A stretch of 64,000 nucleotides of DNA from Chlorohelix sp037138995 (GTDB lineage: Bacteria; Chloroflexota; Chloroflexia; Chloroheliales; Chloroheliaceae). The number at the start of each line of letters is the position of its first letter. Positions within the stretch are counted from its first letter, which is position 1. The stretch spans positions 17,816-81,815 of the forward strand of contig NZ_JBAXHI010000017.1 of assembly GCF_037138995.1 (NCBI RefSeq), written 5' to 3'. The position numbers and the translations under genes are program-made. Shown one piece after another: positions 24,391 to 33,844 of the stretch. Under the pieces are notes generated by a model. It did not search any database, was not told the origin of the DNA, and was given only the letters and a program-made list of their open reading frames with translations.

Positions 24391-27054
24391 TTGAAACGTC
24401 CGGGATTATTCCAACAAAGCGTAATAATATTTCTTTCAAGTCTGTTTCTGCTGTTCATTTTTCACCAATTGCCCTTCACCTATAAGGTTGAGATAGGTTC
24501 TCAAGACGATAACTGGAATATTCGCAGCGGGTTTGGTGAGCGTGAAAAAAACGATTTTTTCGCTTTTCGCTGGACTATTGATAGCGCTGCTCAATTAAGA
24601 ATCCCGGATGTAGGCTTTCCCAGCAGAATCGGAGTTGTAGGGGTTGCCCCTCGCCCGGATAACTCCAGCCCACTTTCTGAAATTTCTACCAACGGTGCAG
24701 GAGAATCATTTTCATTTTCGGCGGAAAAAGCCAGTTACCCACCCGATAAAAATGGTCGCCTGACCTTTGAAACTTCGGGCGCGGCTCCGGCATTAAACCT
24801 TACCGCAAACAAACTTTATATTACAGCAGAGCTTTTCCAGCCCAAAGGCGACCCGCGCTCTCTAGGGTTGGCTATCAGTCAAGTATATGTAAAGCCTGTG
24901 CCGGGACGATTTGGGGTGGTTTTGCCTCCGTTGGCATGGTGGTTTGGGAGCGCATTAATACCGCTTTTGCTCTTCCTACTATTTACTCATTTTCAAGAGA
25001 AACGCTGGCGATATATCGGGGCAGTTTTGGGTTTGGCTTGCCTGGTAATATTGAGAATAATTGCGCCAGAATGGAATGCGGTAAACGTAGCCGGAATTGT
25101 TTGGGGTGTGGCGATTCCTTTGATTGTTTACCTGATTGCCGGAAATAAAAAAGCTGAATGGCTGATATTAACGCAAATTGCCGGTATCATGCTGGTTTTC
25201 TACGGTATGACGCTGGCTCCTTTCACCTTGTCTTTGCTGATAACAGCAGGTTTACTATCTCTTGTTTTAGGTTGGAAAAACGGTTTCAGGCAGCATGCCC
25301 CAAACCTCGCATTTCTAATTAGTATTTCGGCAGGGACAGCGTGGGGGTTGTGGCAAGGGCAATTACCCCGTAGCGATGATATTCCAAATTATCATCTCTA
25401 TTGGATAAATGAACTTGACCGACTAATGAGAATGGGGAATCTATACCCACGTTGGGCTTCCAGTTTTTCATGGGGGCTTGGTAATGCTACTTTTAATTTT
25501 TACCCGCCGTTGGCACGCTACCTACCGGAGCTTTTCCATCTACAGGGCATGAGCTTCAATAGCGCGGTAATGTTTACCCAACATGCGACACTGGTTTTTG
25601 GGATGTTCGGTAGTTATTTCTGGGCTGCTTCTTTGCTTGGAGATAGACGCGCTGCCTTAGTGGCAGGGGTTGCATTTGGCTATTTCCCCTTTAATATTGC
25701 ATACATTTATGAAGGCGGCGGTCTAAGTAATAGCTATGCCGGAGCGTTGTTTCCTTGGTTTTTCTGGCAACTTGGCGCAACGGTGCAATCTCCTGAGAAG
25801 CGCAGTCACGCCGTTTGTACTGGCATATTTGGCGCTGCCCTTGCGCTTAGCAATTTGCCGCAATTATTATTGGCAATACCGCTCACGCTTATTTATCTTG
25901 TTTGTTTGATATTTGCATGCCGCTTTTCCGCAAACCCATTCAAGCCTCTTCTTTTAATCGGCAATTTAGTATTAGCTGGCGCATTAGCTTTTGGTTTAAG
26001 CGCATTTTTTCTGCTTTCTGCTTTCCTCGAAAAAGGTATAGCAGGGTTGGCTTACACCGGACAAGGCAGGGATTTTTACGCCCGTTTGCCTGAGAATCTG
26101 GCACTTTGGCGACCCCTATTTCCAAACATGACCAATTATGCTTTGTTAGGTACTTTGCATTATTTACTTGCGCTGTGTGGCTTTATTCTTTTGTTAACCT
26201 TACGCACTCCTAAAATAGTGCGTTTTAATGCGGGAATTTTACTGGGGCTATTGGCGATAACATTTTTCTTCCAGTTGCCCTCCTCTTCTTTTTTCTGGGA
26301 TAGCTTTCAACTTTTTAGCTCAGTTCAATTTACTTCACGGCTGCTATCACCCGCTGCTGCATTCGCTTCACCTCTCATTGCAGCGTTAGTTACACGACAA
26401 TTAGCCGATAAGCAAGAGAAAAGGCAAGCTCTAATTGCACGAAGTATGGGCGGGATTATTATTATAGCTTTGATGGCATATGGCTGTTTTAATAATTTCA
26501 ATGTAGCCTATTGGTCGCCTACCTTTGATGGCTCTATCAGCCTGAAAGCTTTGACCGAACAGGTAAACAAGGGCGATATTATGTACCTACCCTCCAAGTT
26601 GGTAGATATAAATGCCGTGACGCGCTATATTGAACCGACTTTTAATGATAAGCGTGTAACCGGGCAAAATGAGAATCTTAAATGGGAGTCTAAATCTTCC
26701 GATACTTACCTTTTGACTGCGGTTTCCTCAACCCCTGCAAACGTAACGATACCGCTTTTCTGGTATGATAATTGGTGGAAAGCAGTGGATGAGCAAGGGC
26801 GTGAATATGTGTTACAGCCAACTGCCAAAACCTCGCTGGTAACGCTGGACATACCAAACGGTACAAACCGAATTACTATCAAGCTTCAAGATTCTGCGAT
26901 AAGAGTTGCCGGAAATTTGATAAGCATTTTAACTTTTTTGATTTTGGTAGCGTCACTTATTTTAGCCTCCTACCGTAGAAAAGGGCTAAAGCCAAAGCTA
27001 TTGAAAAGGGAACAGGGCGAAGTTGAGAGAAAGCAAAGAAGAAAAGCGGTCTGA
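24391..27054 (+). CDS. Large polytopic membrane protein, glycosyltransferase-C-like
   Basis: 887 residues. A signal-anchor helix near 10-28 is followed by an outside-facing region to about residue 175, then roughly a dozen hydrophobic helices (about 180-640) and an outside C-terminal domain with a last helix near 850. The loop after the helix containing GTAWGLWQGQ reads LPRSDDIPNYHLYW; acidic pairs in this place are typical of GT-C enzymes that use polyprenyl-phosphate sugars. No specific family can be named with certainty; related proteins are often annotated as 6-pyruvoyl-tetrahydropterin synthase-related or family-39 proteins. The start is TTG at 24391, with AGGAG 6 nt upstream. Confidence 0.7.
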   Translation: MKRPGLFQQSVIIFLSSLFLLFIFHQLPFTYKVEIGSQDDNWNIRSGFGEREKNDFFAFRWTIDSAAQLRIPDVGFPSRIGVVGVAPRPDNSSPLSEISTNGAGESFSFSAEKASYPPDKNGRLTFETSGAAPALNLTANKLYITAELFQPKGDPRSLGLAISQVYVKPVPGRFGVVLPPLAWWFGSALIPLLLFLLFTHFQEKRWRYIGAVLGLACLVILRIIAPEWNAVNVAGIVWGVAIPLIVYLIAGNKKAEWLILTQIAGIMLVFYGMTLAPFTLSLLITAGLLSLVLGWKNGFRQHAPNLAFLISISAGTAWGLWQGQLPRSDDIPNYHLYWINELDRLMRMGNLYPRWASSFSWGLGNATFNFYPPLARYLPELFHLQGMSFNSAVMFTQHATLVFGMFGSYFWAASLLGDRRAALVAGVAFGYFPFNIAYIYEGGGLSNSYAGALFPWFFWQLGATVQSPEKRSHAVCTGIFGAALALSNLPQLLLAIPLTLIYLVCLIFACRFSANPFKPLLLIGNLVLAGALAFGLSAFFLLSAFLEKGIAGLAYTGQGRDFYARLPENLALWRPLFPNMTNYALLGTLHYLLALCGFILLLTLRTPKIVRFNAGILLGLLAITFFFQLPSSSFFWDSFQLFSSVQFTSRLLSPAAAFASPLIAALVTRQLADKQEKRQALIARSMGGIIIIALMAYGCFNNFNVAYWSPTFDGSISLKALTEQVNKGDIMYLPSKLVDINAVTRYIEPTFNDKRVTGQNENLKWESKSSDTYLLTAVSSTPANVTIPLFWYDNWWKAVDEQGREYVLQPTAKTSLVTLDIPNGTNRITIKLQDSAIRVAGNLISILTFLILVASLILASYRRKGLKPKLLKREQGEVERKQRRKAV

Positions 27055-29215
27055 GATTGGGTTAAGCCCATCAATTGAACCTACACTGGATAAAACTAAG
27101 TTGCAGCGTTTTTTGAAAAGATATTCAAATTGGCTTTCATTTTGTTTTTTTCTGGTGACTTCTTGCATTCAGTTGTTTCCATTGCCAACCAACCTTACCA
27201 ATACTCTTTTTGACCTCGGCGACCCGGCAGATTCAACCTACCGCATCAGCGCTATTGCCAACAATCTTTTGCATAATCCCCTCAATTTATATCAAACTAA
27301 CGCGCTGTATCCAGCGGCAAATGCCATTGCTTTGGATGAATTATTGACCGGAAACGCGCTATTGGTTGCGCCGTTGGTTTGGCTAACCAATAATCCGATA
27401 CTAGCGTTTAATTTTTTGATTCTGGCAGCCTATGTTTTGAGCGGGTTTTCAATGTGGTTGGTGGTAGTAAAGCTAACCGGAAGTAAAGCTGCCGGTTTGG
27501 TAGCAGGCTTGATTTACGCTTTCTCTCCATGGCATATGTCGCATTATGCACATGTTGGCATAACTTCTCAGCAATGGATGATATTTGCCCTCTATTTCTT
27601 GCTGCTTTATCTTGAAAAATCCCCGTTTAGCCGACGAGCTTTTGTCAACCTTAGCTTATTCGCCCTCTTTTTCTGGCTGCAAATCTTGGTGGCAGGTTAT
27701 CTGGCTTTTTTTGCAGCAATAATGTTCAGTATTTACCTGTTATATCACTTTGGCTTTAAGAGTGGTCTAGTTGGGTATTTGTTGGCTAAAATAGCGCGAA
27801 GCCATTCTAAAAAAGCCGCACCTGAGTATAAGAAACTGGCTGTTCAATTGCTATCGCTGGCTGGAATTGCCGTTGTTATTCTGGCGGCAGTGTTGCCTTT
27901 CGTGTTGCCCTTTCTGGAAAACCAGCAGAAATATGAGTTTAAACGCAGTTTGCAAGAAGCACGCTATTGGAGCGCAGCCCCACAGAGTCTTTTACAAACC
28001 AATCCGCAAAGCTGGCAATACCGCTCTATAGAGCGCGGCATTTTTAACCTTCAAACCAGCGCCGAACGCGCAATGTATCCGGGCTTGTCGGTGTTAGCGT
28101 TAGCAGTTTTGGGCTTAGCCTTAGCAAGAAAGCAAGGCGGCGCACGATGGGCTTTTGCGCTGGTAGCGTTGGCTGGTTTGCTACTTACATTTGGACCTGC
28201 TTTGAACCTTGATAACTATGGGCAAAATCCTACCGATATTACGCTACCATACAGTTGGCTATACCAGATAGTGCCGGGCTTTGATTCATTGCGTGTGCCT
28301 TTCCGATTTGCTCAGTTGCTGATGTTAGGCTTGGCAGTGTGCGCCGGATATGGAGTTGCCGCTTTACAACGATTAAAGTGGAATAGTAAAGTAGTTGCGC
28401 CCGTTTTGGTAGGGCTTATAGCAATATCGCTTGTGACAGTAGATTTTTTTGCACCCGGTTGGCCCTTTTCACGCCCTCCCATAACAGTTGGCTTGAACGA
28501 AAATGCGCCTGAACTATATAAATGGTTTGCGAATGCGCCGGAGGCTAATTTGATAGTTCCGCTTGATGCCTTGATGGTTGACCTTCCCTTGAGCGGTTCT
28601 AATTCTGTCAACACGCGCCCTGATTACCTCGTTTATGGGTTAGAACTTAAACGTCCCCTACTCAACGGCAGCGCCAATATTTTACCCACTGGCTATAGCC
28701 GTATGCTAAATGAGTTAAACGATTTCCCCGCTGACGGCAGTATAGATATGCTAGAGGGTTTGGGCGTTAAATTTGCGGTAATCCATAAAGCAGCGCTAAC
28801 TGAAGCGGCAAAAAAAGCCTTACCCGCTTTTTATGGAGCAAACGGCAGGTTGGAAGTGGTGAAAGACTTTAACGAACAAATGCTAGTTCGTTTGAAACCG
28901 AGCGGACGCTACATAGGAGCGGCAATACTACTGCCACCCGGAGCTAAGGTGCTATTGCCGGAAGACCCAAAGGCTAAAAACCTAGCTTTACATGCGTTGC
29001 CGGGTTTGTTAGGCAACCCATCTGGAGTGAAATTTTACACGCCATACCGCAGCATTTATAGTGATTTGCAACAGGTACAACAGGCGACTTCAAATACCGT
29101 TTATGATTACGCCTTTATCTATCGTTGGGTTTCGTCGCAAACTTACGGTTTTTACCCTTCCGAAATTATCTGGCAAAATGAATTTGTACAGCTATTTCAA
29201 AAAACCAAACCTTAA
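27023..29215 (+). CDS. Polytopic membrane protein, PMT/YfhO-like
   Basis: A 730-residue membrane protein with about eleven hydrophobic helices up to residue 480 and an outer C-terminal domain. The first outer loop has DLGDPADSTYRISAIANNLL, an acidic motif in the place where GT-C sugar transferases bind their metal. The next loop, LYQTNALYPAANAIALDELL, resembles the YfhO and oligosaccharyltransferase-like groups. It overlaps the preceding gene by 32 nt and appears to start at TTG 27023 behind AGGG, so the two proteins are probably made together and act in the same envelope-glycan step. The substrate is unknown. Confidence 0.7.
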   Translation: MRESKEEKRSEIGLSPSIEPTLDKTKLQRFLKRYSNWLSFCFFLVTSCIQLFPLPTNLTNTLFDLGDPADSTYRISAIANNLLHNPLNLYQTNALYPAANAIALDELLTGNALLVAPLVWLTNNPILAFNFLILAAYVLSGFSMWLVVVKLTGSKAAGLVAGLIYAFSPWHMSHYAHVGITSQQWMIFALYFLLLYLEKSPFSRRAFVNLSLFALFFWLQILVAGYLAFFAAIMFSIYLLYHFGFKSGLVGYLLAKIARSHSKKAAPEYKKLAVQLLSLAGIAVVILAAVLPFVLPFLENQQKYEFKRSLQEARYWSAAPQSLLQTNPQSWQYRSIERGIFNLQTSAERAMYPGLSVLALAVLGLALARKQGGARWAFALVALAGLLLTFGPALNLDNYGQNPTDITLPYSWLYQIVPGFDSLRVPFRFAQLLMLGLAVCAGYGVAALQRLKWNSKVVAPVLVGLIAISLVTVDFFAPGWPFSRPPITVGLNENAPELYKWFANAPEANLIVPLDALMVDLPLSGSNSVNTRPDYLVYGLELKRPLLNGSANILPTGYSRMLNELNDFPADGSIDMLEGLGVKFAVIHKAALTEAAKKALPAFYGANGRLEVVKDFNEQMLVRLKPSGRYIGAAILLPPGAKVLLPEDPKAKNLALHALPGLLGNPSGVKFYTPYRSIYSDLQQVQQATSNTVYDYAFIYRWVSSQTYGFYPSEIIWQNEFVQLFQKTKP

Positions 29216-29233
29216 CTGCTTTTAGTTTGCTAT

Positions 29234-30010
29234 TTATTTCCCCTCTGTGTTGTTTACAGGTGGTATAACACGCGGCGTTTGTGGCACAGGAGTTGGGCTT
29301 GCAACCCTAGGAGCGGCTACAGGCTGTATAACTTTGGGAGCTACAGTAACTGGCGGAATAACTTTAGGCACTACAACATTTTGTGAACCCGGAAAAACAA
29401 TCGGCACAGACTTCGGTAGCGGCGGCTGAATAATAACCTCTGTCGGCACTTCGTCTGTAGGTACTGGCGCGGGGTCATTCTTATCGGTGGCTCCTTGCTT
29501 CGCAAATTCATCTACATCAGCACGCAAGATAGCTTCCACATTTTCAGAAAATTTCGGAAAAGCGCTATCGTGGTCTTTAAATTTTGAATAGGGTCCGATA
29601 AGACTAACAAATTCCCAACCCTCTATTTTAAGCAATTCAGAAAAACGACGATTATGTCTCCAGTTATCCCCAAATTTGAAGAACTGGTCAATGCCGCTGG
29701 CGATTGTTACCATTAAACTAATAGTAACGGTAACAATAGTTAGCACATATTTAGCCCACTCTGGAAATACACTCGCCTGTGTATTCAAGCTAACGAGAGT
29801 AGCAACAATTGCGCTACCGATTATGATGAAAATTCTGAAATCGTTATAGCGTTTCTTAGTATTTCTTGCTTCCCGGCTCATATAATTAACTTGGTCAAGC
29901 CAACGGTCTCGTAAAATATTTTTATGCAAGGGAGTCAGTTCTAACTGTTCGATAAGTTCTAGGAGTTTCTCAGCGCTTGACCTTGTATTTTTTGGTTTTT
30001 TCTCTGCCAT
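29234..30010 (-). CDS. SLATT/DUF4231 two-TM protein with proline-rich tail
   Basis: 258 residues. A charged helical start leads to LRDRWLDQVNYMSREARNTK, then two membrane helices (about 60-78 and 86-110), then QFFKFGDNWRHNRRFSEL and an amphipathic segment to about 175. This is the layout of DUF4231, a SLATT-class effector domain that is thought to form membrane pores in nucleotide-dependent conflict systems. Residues 180-258 are a Pro/Val-rich, low-complexity tail not usual for the family. AGGAG stands 7 nt before the ATG. It follows a SLOG-domain gene after only 4 bp. The family match is by motif; the pore role is literature inference. Confidence 0.75.
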   Translation of the reverse strand: MAEKKPKNTRSSAEKLLELIEQLELTPLHKNILRDRWLDQVNYMSREARNTKKRYNDFRIFIIIGSAIVATLVSLNTQASVFPEWAKYVLTIVTVTISLMVTIASGIDQFFKFGDNWRHNRRFSELLKIEGWEFVSLIGPYSKFKDHDSAFPKFSENVEAILRADVDEFAKQGATDKNDPAPVPTDEVPTEVIIQPPLPKSVPIVFPGSQNVVVPKVIPPVTVAPKVIQPVAAPRVASPTPVPQTPRVIPPVNNTEGK

Positions 30011-30014
30011 TTTA

Positions 30015-30773
30015 TTACTCCTGCTTATAATGACTTAATAATCGCCGGAGAACCACATCCCTATTGTCGTATAAATTCACCTTGAATAGCAAGCCACTCT
30101 GCACTAATTTTGTTGCCCTTTCTTCCAATTGCTCTCCGTCGATTGTTCTAGCAAGTACATCGGCGGTTCGTCCACTGCCTTGTACCACTGCCACATGTCG
30201 CCCAGATTCTACACTTTGCGCTACATCGCGATAAGCAACCTCTCCGCCATTAATCAGAATTGTGAGGCTTGGAAACTTCGCAGAAATTTGTATAGCCGCT
30301 TGTGACATCCATGGGATTTCGTCACCCCAATTTGAACCGGGAATCAGCAAAAAATGAGTGTGGTTTTGCTCAAGGTCTGTGGTGTATTCTGGACGTATTG
30401 TGCCGGGAATATAAGCAAGTTTTTCAGGGACTACTCCGAGCAACGGAAATGAGGCGTTTCGTTCTGCTCTGGCATTTCCCATTAATCGTATTACGCCCGC
30501 ATCGGTAGCACCATCAATTACCACTGCCCCTAATCGCTCAGCCAGTTCCACCAGCGCCTCTGAAAAAAAACGCTTTTGGGTTTCGTACTGTGCAGGCTCC
30601 ATCTTGCCTGCCCCTCCCACCAGAACAATGACAGGCGCGGTTTTATTCAAACCTAGAAAGCGCAAATAGTCTTTCAGATTTTCTAAATGGGTAGCTTGAA
30701 TTGCTAATGCGCCAGATTTATTCTCAAAAGAAATAGGGAAAACTTTAGGCATATCGTATTTGTGCGAGCGCAT
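30015..30773 (-). CDS. SLOG-domain protein, TRPM-like (LSDAT_prok), predicted nucleotide sensor
   Basis: 252 residues from ATG 30773, which follows GGAG; a longer frame reaching into the peptidase gene starts with TTG and has no ribosome site. The Rossmann-like SLOG signature is clear: VIVLVGGAGKMEP as the Gly-rich loop, VVIDGATDAGVIRLMG, a LLGVVP strand, and THFLLIPGSNWGDEIPWMSQ. The last block matches the TRPM-type SLOG of bacteria, whose animal counterparts bind ADP-ribose or related nucleotides. It lies directly upstream of, and cotranscribed with, the SLATT two-TM gene, so the likely logic is ligand sensing by SLOG and membrane action by SLATT. The ligand and trigger are unknown. Confidence 0.8.
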   Translation of the reverse strand: MRSHKYDMPKVFPISFENKSGALAIQATHLENLKDYLRFLGLNKTAPVIVLVGGAGKMEPAQYETQKRFFSEALVELAERLGAVVIDGATDAGVIRLMGNARAERNASFPLLGVVPEKLAYIPGTIRPEYTTDLEQNHTHFLLIPGSNWGDEIPWMSQAAIQISAKFPSLTILINGGEVAYRDVAQSVESGRHVAVVQGSGRTADVLARTIDGEQLEERATKLVQSGLLFKVNLYDNRDVVLRRLLSHYKQE

Positions 30774-30814
30774 ATATAGTACACTCCATAGCGAAATAAA
30801 GCCAAGAATTGCGG

Positions 30815-31891
30815 TTACAGGCAAATTAATTCTTTGGGAGAGCGCGGCAATACATCTGCGCCCGTTGCTGTAACCAGCAAATCATCTTCGATTCTAACGC
30901 CGCCCCAATTGCTATAATACAATCCCGGCTCAACCGTTACTATCATTCCCGGTTCGAGGGGCGTAGTATCTAGCATGGACAGGAAAGGCGCTTCATGTAC
31001 TTCCCGACCTAGACTATGACCGAGGCTGTGCAAGAAATAATCCAGTTCTCCGGCTTTCTCGAATATCCGGCGCGAAACACCATCCACCTCTTTGCATATT
31101 GCGCCCGGTTTTACCGCTTCAACTCCTGCCAATTGTGCCGAAAGCACCAGATTGTAAATTTCACGCTGGCGCGAGTCGGGTTCACCAACAAAGACAGTAC
31201 GGGTAATATCCGAATTATAGCCCTGAAAATGCGCTCCAAAATCAATAGTGACAAATTCGCCCTTCTGAATAGCCTTCTCGCTGGCACGACCATGCGGTAG
31301 AGAGCTACGCCAACCACTTGCTACGATTGTGTCAAAGGCGTTGCGCTCTGCACCCAATCGGCGCATTGTAAATTCCAGTTCGATAGCCACATCACGTTCG
31401 GTTATACCCGGCTTGATAAAGCCTAGAATATGCTCAAAAGCATCATCGGCAATTGCCACCGCCCTTTTAATTAACGCCACCTCTTGCGGGTCTTTGCAAC
31501 GCCGCAATTTGGAAATATCACCGATAGTTGGTATCCAATTAATGCCGGGTAATATATCAGTCCAGTTTTTGTATTCCGCAAAGGTTAAATGTTCTGCCTC
31601 AAACCCCATACGTTCAATTCCTAGCCGTTTGATTTCAACCGCTACATTTTCTTCATAAGGGCGTTGAATACGGATTACATTCCAGCCTTGCGCTTGAGCA
31701 GTTGCCTGTTCGGTATAACGCCCGTCGGTAAATAATATTGCTTCTGTAGCAGTAATTAGCAAGAAGCCGTAACTGCCGGTAAACCCGCTCAGATATGCCC
31801 GATTTTCCGGCTTAGTTACAAAGGCAGCCTCAAAATTACCATTATTTTGTGACAGATACTCACGTACCCGACTTAAACGTTCGCTGGTCAT
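30815..31891 (-). CDS. Xaa-Pro aminopeptidase/dipeptidase, M24 family
   Basis: 358 residues in two domains: an N-terminal creatinase-like domain (to about 130) and a pita-bread catalytic domain. The five metal ligands can be placed: Asp in FVTIDFGAH, Asp in NSDITRTVFVG, His in LGHSLGREVHE, Glu in VTVEPGLYY and Glu in GVRIEDDLLV. It removes N-terminal residues before proline. AAAGGTGA lies before the ATG. It is the first gene of a run with SLOG and SLATT downstream (41-bp gap), which may be chance or shared transcription. Confidence 0.92.
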   Translation of the reverse strand: MTSERLSRVREYLSQNNGNFEAAFVTKPENRAYLSGFTGSYGFLLITATEAILFTDGRYTEQATAQAQGWNVIRIQRPYEENVAVEIKRLGIERMGFEAEHLTFAEYKNWTDILPGINWIPTIGDISKLRRCKDPQEVALIKRAVAIADDAFEHILGFIKPGITERDVAIELEFTMRRLGAERNAFDTIVASGWRSSLPHGRASEKAIQKGEFVTIDFGAHFQGYNSDITRTVFVGEPDSRQREIYNLVLSAQLAGVEAVKPGAICKEVDGVSRRIFEKAGELDYFLHSLGHSLGREVHEAPFLSMLDTTPLEPGMIVTVEPGLYYSNWGGVRIEDDLLVTATGADVLPRSPKELICL

Positions 31892-31938
31892 ATTTCACCT
31901 TTTATATTCGTACTACCAAAAAAGTCTAAATGAAGCTA

Positions 31939-32700
31939 TTATTTGGTCACAGTTGGACTCGGCTTAGCACGAACTTTACCCTGTTTAATATCATCAATCA
32001 TAGTCTGCGCCAATTTAGAAGCTTCAGTATTAGGCGAGAGGGTTAATACCTTTTCCAGATATGCCACTGCCGCCTGTGGTGGGTCATTAAGATATAGAGT
32101 TGTACCCAACCATATCAATGCCGACACATTATTTCCATCATCACTCAGAACACTACGAAAAGCTTGTTCGGCTTGTTTTAGTCTCTGGGTTTGGAGGTAA
32201 GCGGTGCCGAGACTGATATAGGCTACGTGGCGATCATCGGCAGAAACCTTGTCGGTAGAAGTATTAGCAATAGTAACCGATAGTTCAAAAGCCGATATTG
32301 CGGCGGCATAATCCAATTTGCAATCTTGATTATAAGTACCCCAATCCATCTGATTAACAAAATCATTAGGGTTCTGACGAAGCGCTTGTCTCAAACGGTT
32401 TTCTTCTACCGGGTCGGTACAACTTTGACTGGTAGAAGCCACATTTGATGGATTTGCAGAATTTTGGTGGACAAATGCAAAAATACTACCCGCTCCTACA
32501 CTTAAGGCAAGTAAGCCTAGCATTATATAGCGTAAAACGGGTGGTGCAGGTGGAGAGCTTTGTTTTGAACCTGAGGGGGGTTTTAACCGATTCTGCTCTT
32601 CGCTTCCAATTTTAGAATTAACTTGTGTTTGCCGCTTTTCGGTTGAATTATCCATAGCAGTGGTGTTATAACTTTCTAATGAGCGAATTTGTATATACAT
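31939..32700 (-). CDS. TPR-repeat protein with one membrane helix
   Basis: 253 residues. A charged, Pro/Ser-rich cytoplasmic region is followed by one helix (about residues 58-78, LRYIMLGLLALSVGAG) and then tetratricopeptide repeats (about 125-240) with patterns such as AYISLGTAYLQTQRLKQAEQAF and ALIWLGTTLYLNDPPQAAVAYLEK. It is probably an outside-facing scaffold. An internal ATG at codon 16 (MDNSTEKRQ) is an equally good start; neither has a clear ribosome site. No partner is evident. Confidence 0.7.
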   Translation of the reverse strand: MYIQIRSLESYNTTAMDNSTEKRQTQVNSKIGSEEQNRLKPPSGSKQSSPPAPPVLRYIMLGLLALSVGAGSIFAFVHQNSANPSNVASTSQSCTDPVEENRLRQALRQNPNDFVNQMDWGTYNQDCKLDYAAAISAFELSVTIANTSTDKVSADDRHVAYISLGTAYLQTQRLKQAEQAFRSVLSDDGNNVSALIWLGTTLYLNDPPQAAVAYLEKVLTLSPNTEASKLAQTMIDDIKQGKVRAKPSPTVTK

Positions 32701-32763
32701 TACTTTTATAGCATGTTAACATCAGGTCGTTGAAGCGTCAACGCTAGATAAGTAAAGGTATGA

Positions 32764-33684
32764 TTAATGAAAAATGGGCGCAGGTCGTTGACGGGTCATA
32801 TTCCAAGTTAGATTGTTGTATTTCTCGGTTAGCAGCCTTGCAGCAAGCTCATTTTCAGATGGGGTAACTGTATCTTCCAGCAGATTTACCCCCAACCCTT
32901 CCGCAAACCCGCTTATAAATGTCCTTTCGATTTCCTCAAAAGCAATTTCATAACCTAATATCTGGCTGATGCTACACAATCTTGCGCCAACCTGTTCTAT
33001 TGCTTCTGCTCTATTTAATCTAGGAGGAGGCTTCAAGGCAGTAAAGAGCCTTTCCATATCAACTGAAACCAATATTGTGCCTTGCTGTAGCATAACATTG
33101 CCACGGCGGGCTTGTGCGCTGCCGATTACTTTTCGCCCCTGATAGGTCACCTCATAGGCGCTTGGCGCGTCAAAACAAGCGGCGGTATTGGCAACTACTT
33201 TAGCATTTTCTTTTCCGGCAAGGCTGGCTTCAATCCCTAGATTTTTCAACCCTACTAATAAAGCAGCGCTAATCCGACGATATGACTCAAGAATTCCGCC
33301 TAAGATTTCGGGTTCATCTCCGGCTGCGATTACGCTATAGGTTAACTCGCTGCTTTCATGTAGAATTGCGCGTCCTCCCGTTGGTCTTCTGACCCAATCA
33401 ACCGAAAGGTTTTTGCAACCATCAAAATCCACCTCACGCTCGGCGCGTTGAGCGTAGCCCAACGTGAGACAAGCTGGTTGCCAGCTATAAAACCTGATAA
33501 TCGGCAACGGTTTCTCATTATTCAAATGTTGGGCAAGATAGCTTTCGAGCAAAGCCTCATCCAACGCCATATTCCACGCGCCAGAGTTATGCCCGCTTCT
33601 GATAAGTCTCCAATTATTTTTGTTACACATAGGTTTAATTATAGTAATATTTCCCAAATTTGTATGCAATAAAGTGTAACTCAT
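32764..33684 (-). CDS. Octanoyltransferase LipM / lipoate-protein ligase family
   Basis: 306 residues of the BPL/LplA/LipB superfamily. Seen are SGAWNMALDEALL, RFYSWQPACLTLGYAQ, RRPTGGRAILHESSELTYSV (binding loop) and AACFDAPSAYEVTYQGRKVIGSAQ. The Cys in ACFDAPS and the Lys in GRKVIGSAQ match the LipM pattern (octanoyl-ACP to GcvH/E2 transfer) better than ATP-dependent LplA. It would provide the lipoyl group for the two E2 proteins at 12.7 and 17.2 kb. An internal ATG at codon 19 is a possible start. No ribosome site is distinct. Confidence 0.82.
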   Translation of the reverse strand: MSYTLLHTNLGNITIIKPMCNKNNWRLIRSGHNSGAWNMALDEALLESYLAQHLNNEKPLPIIRFYSWQPACLTLGYAQRAEREVDFDGCKNLSVDWVRRPTGGRAILHESSELTYSVIAAGDEPEILGGILESYRRISAALLVGLKNLGIEASLAGKENAKVVANTAACFDAPSAYEVTYQGRKVIGSAQARRGNVMLQQGTILVSVDMERLFTALKPPPRLNRAEAIEQVGARLCSISQILGYEIAFEEIERTFISGFAEGLGVNLLEDTVTPSENELAARLLTEKYNNLTWNMTRQRPAPIFH

Positions 33685-33844
33685 GCTACTATATTATATT
33701 ATTATTTAGGAATGTAGCTTACACTGGATACTGGCAGCGAAGCCATATTAGGTACGGGAAAAAGAACACAAATATGGTTTATCAAGTTTTATAGGCTAAA
33801 ATAGAACTAATTATTAGCCAGAATGAAGAGCGATTTTAAAGAAA

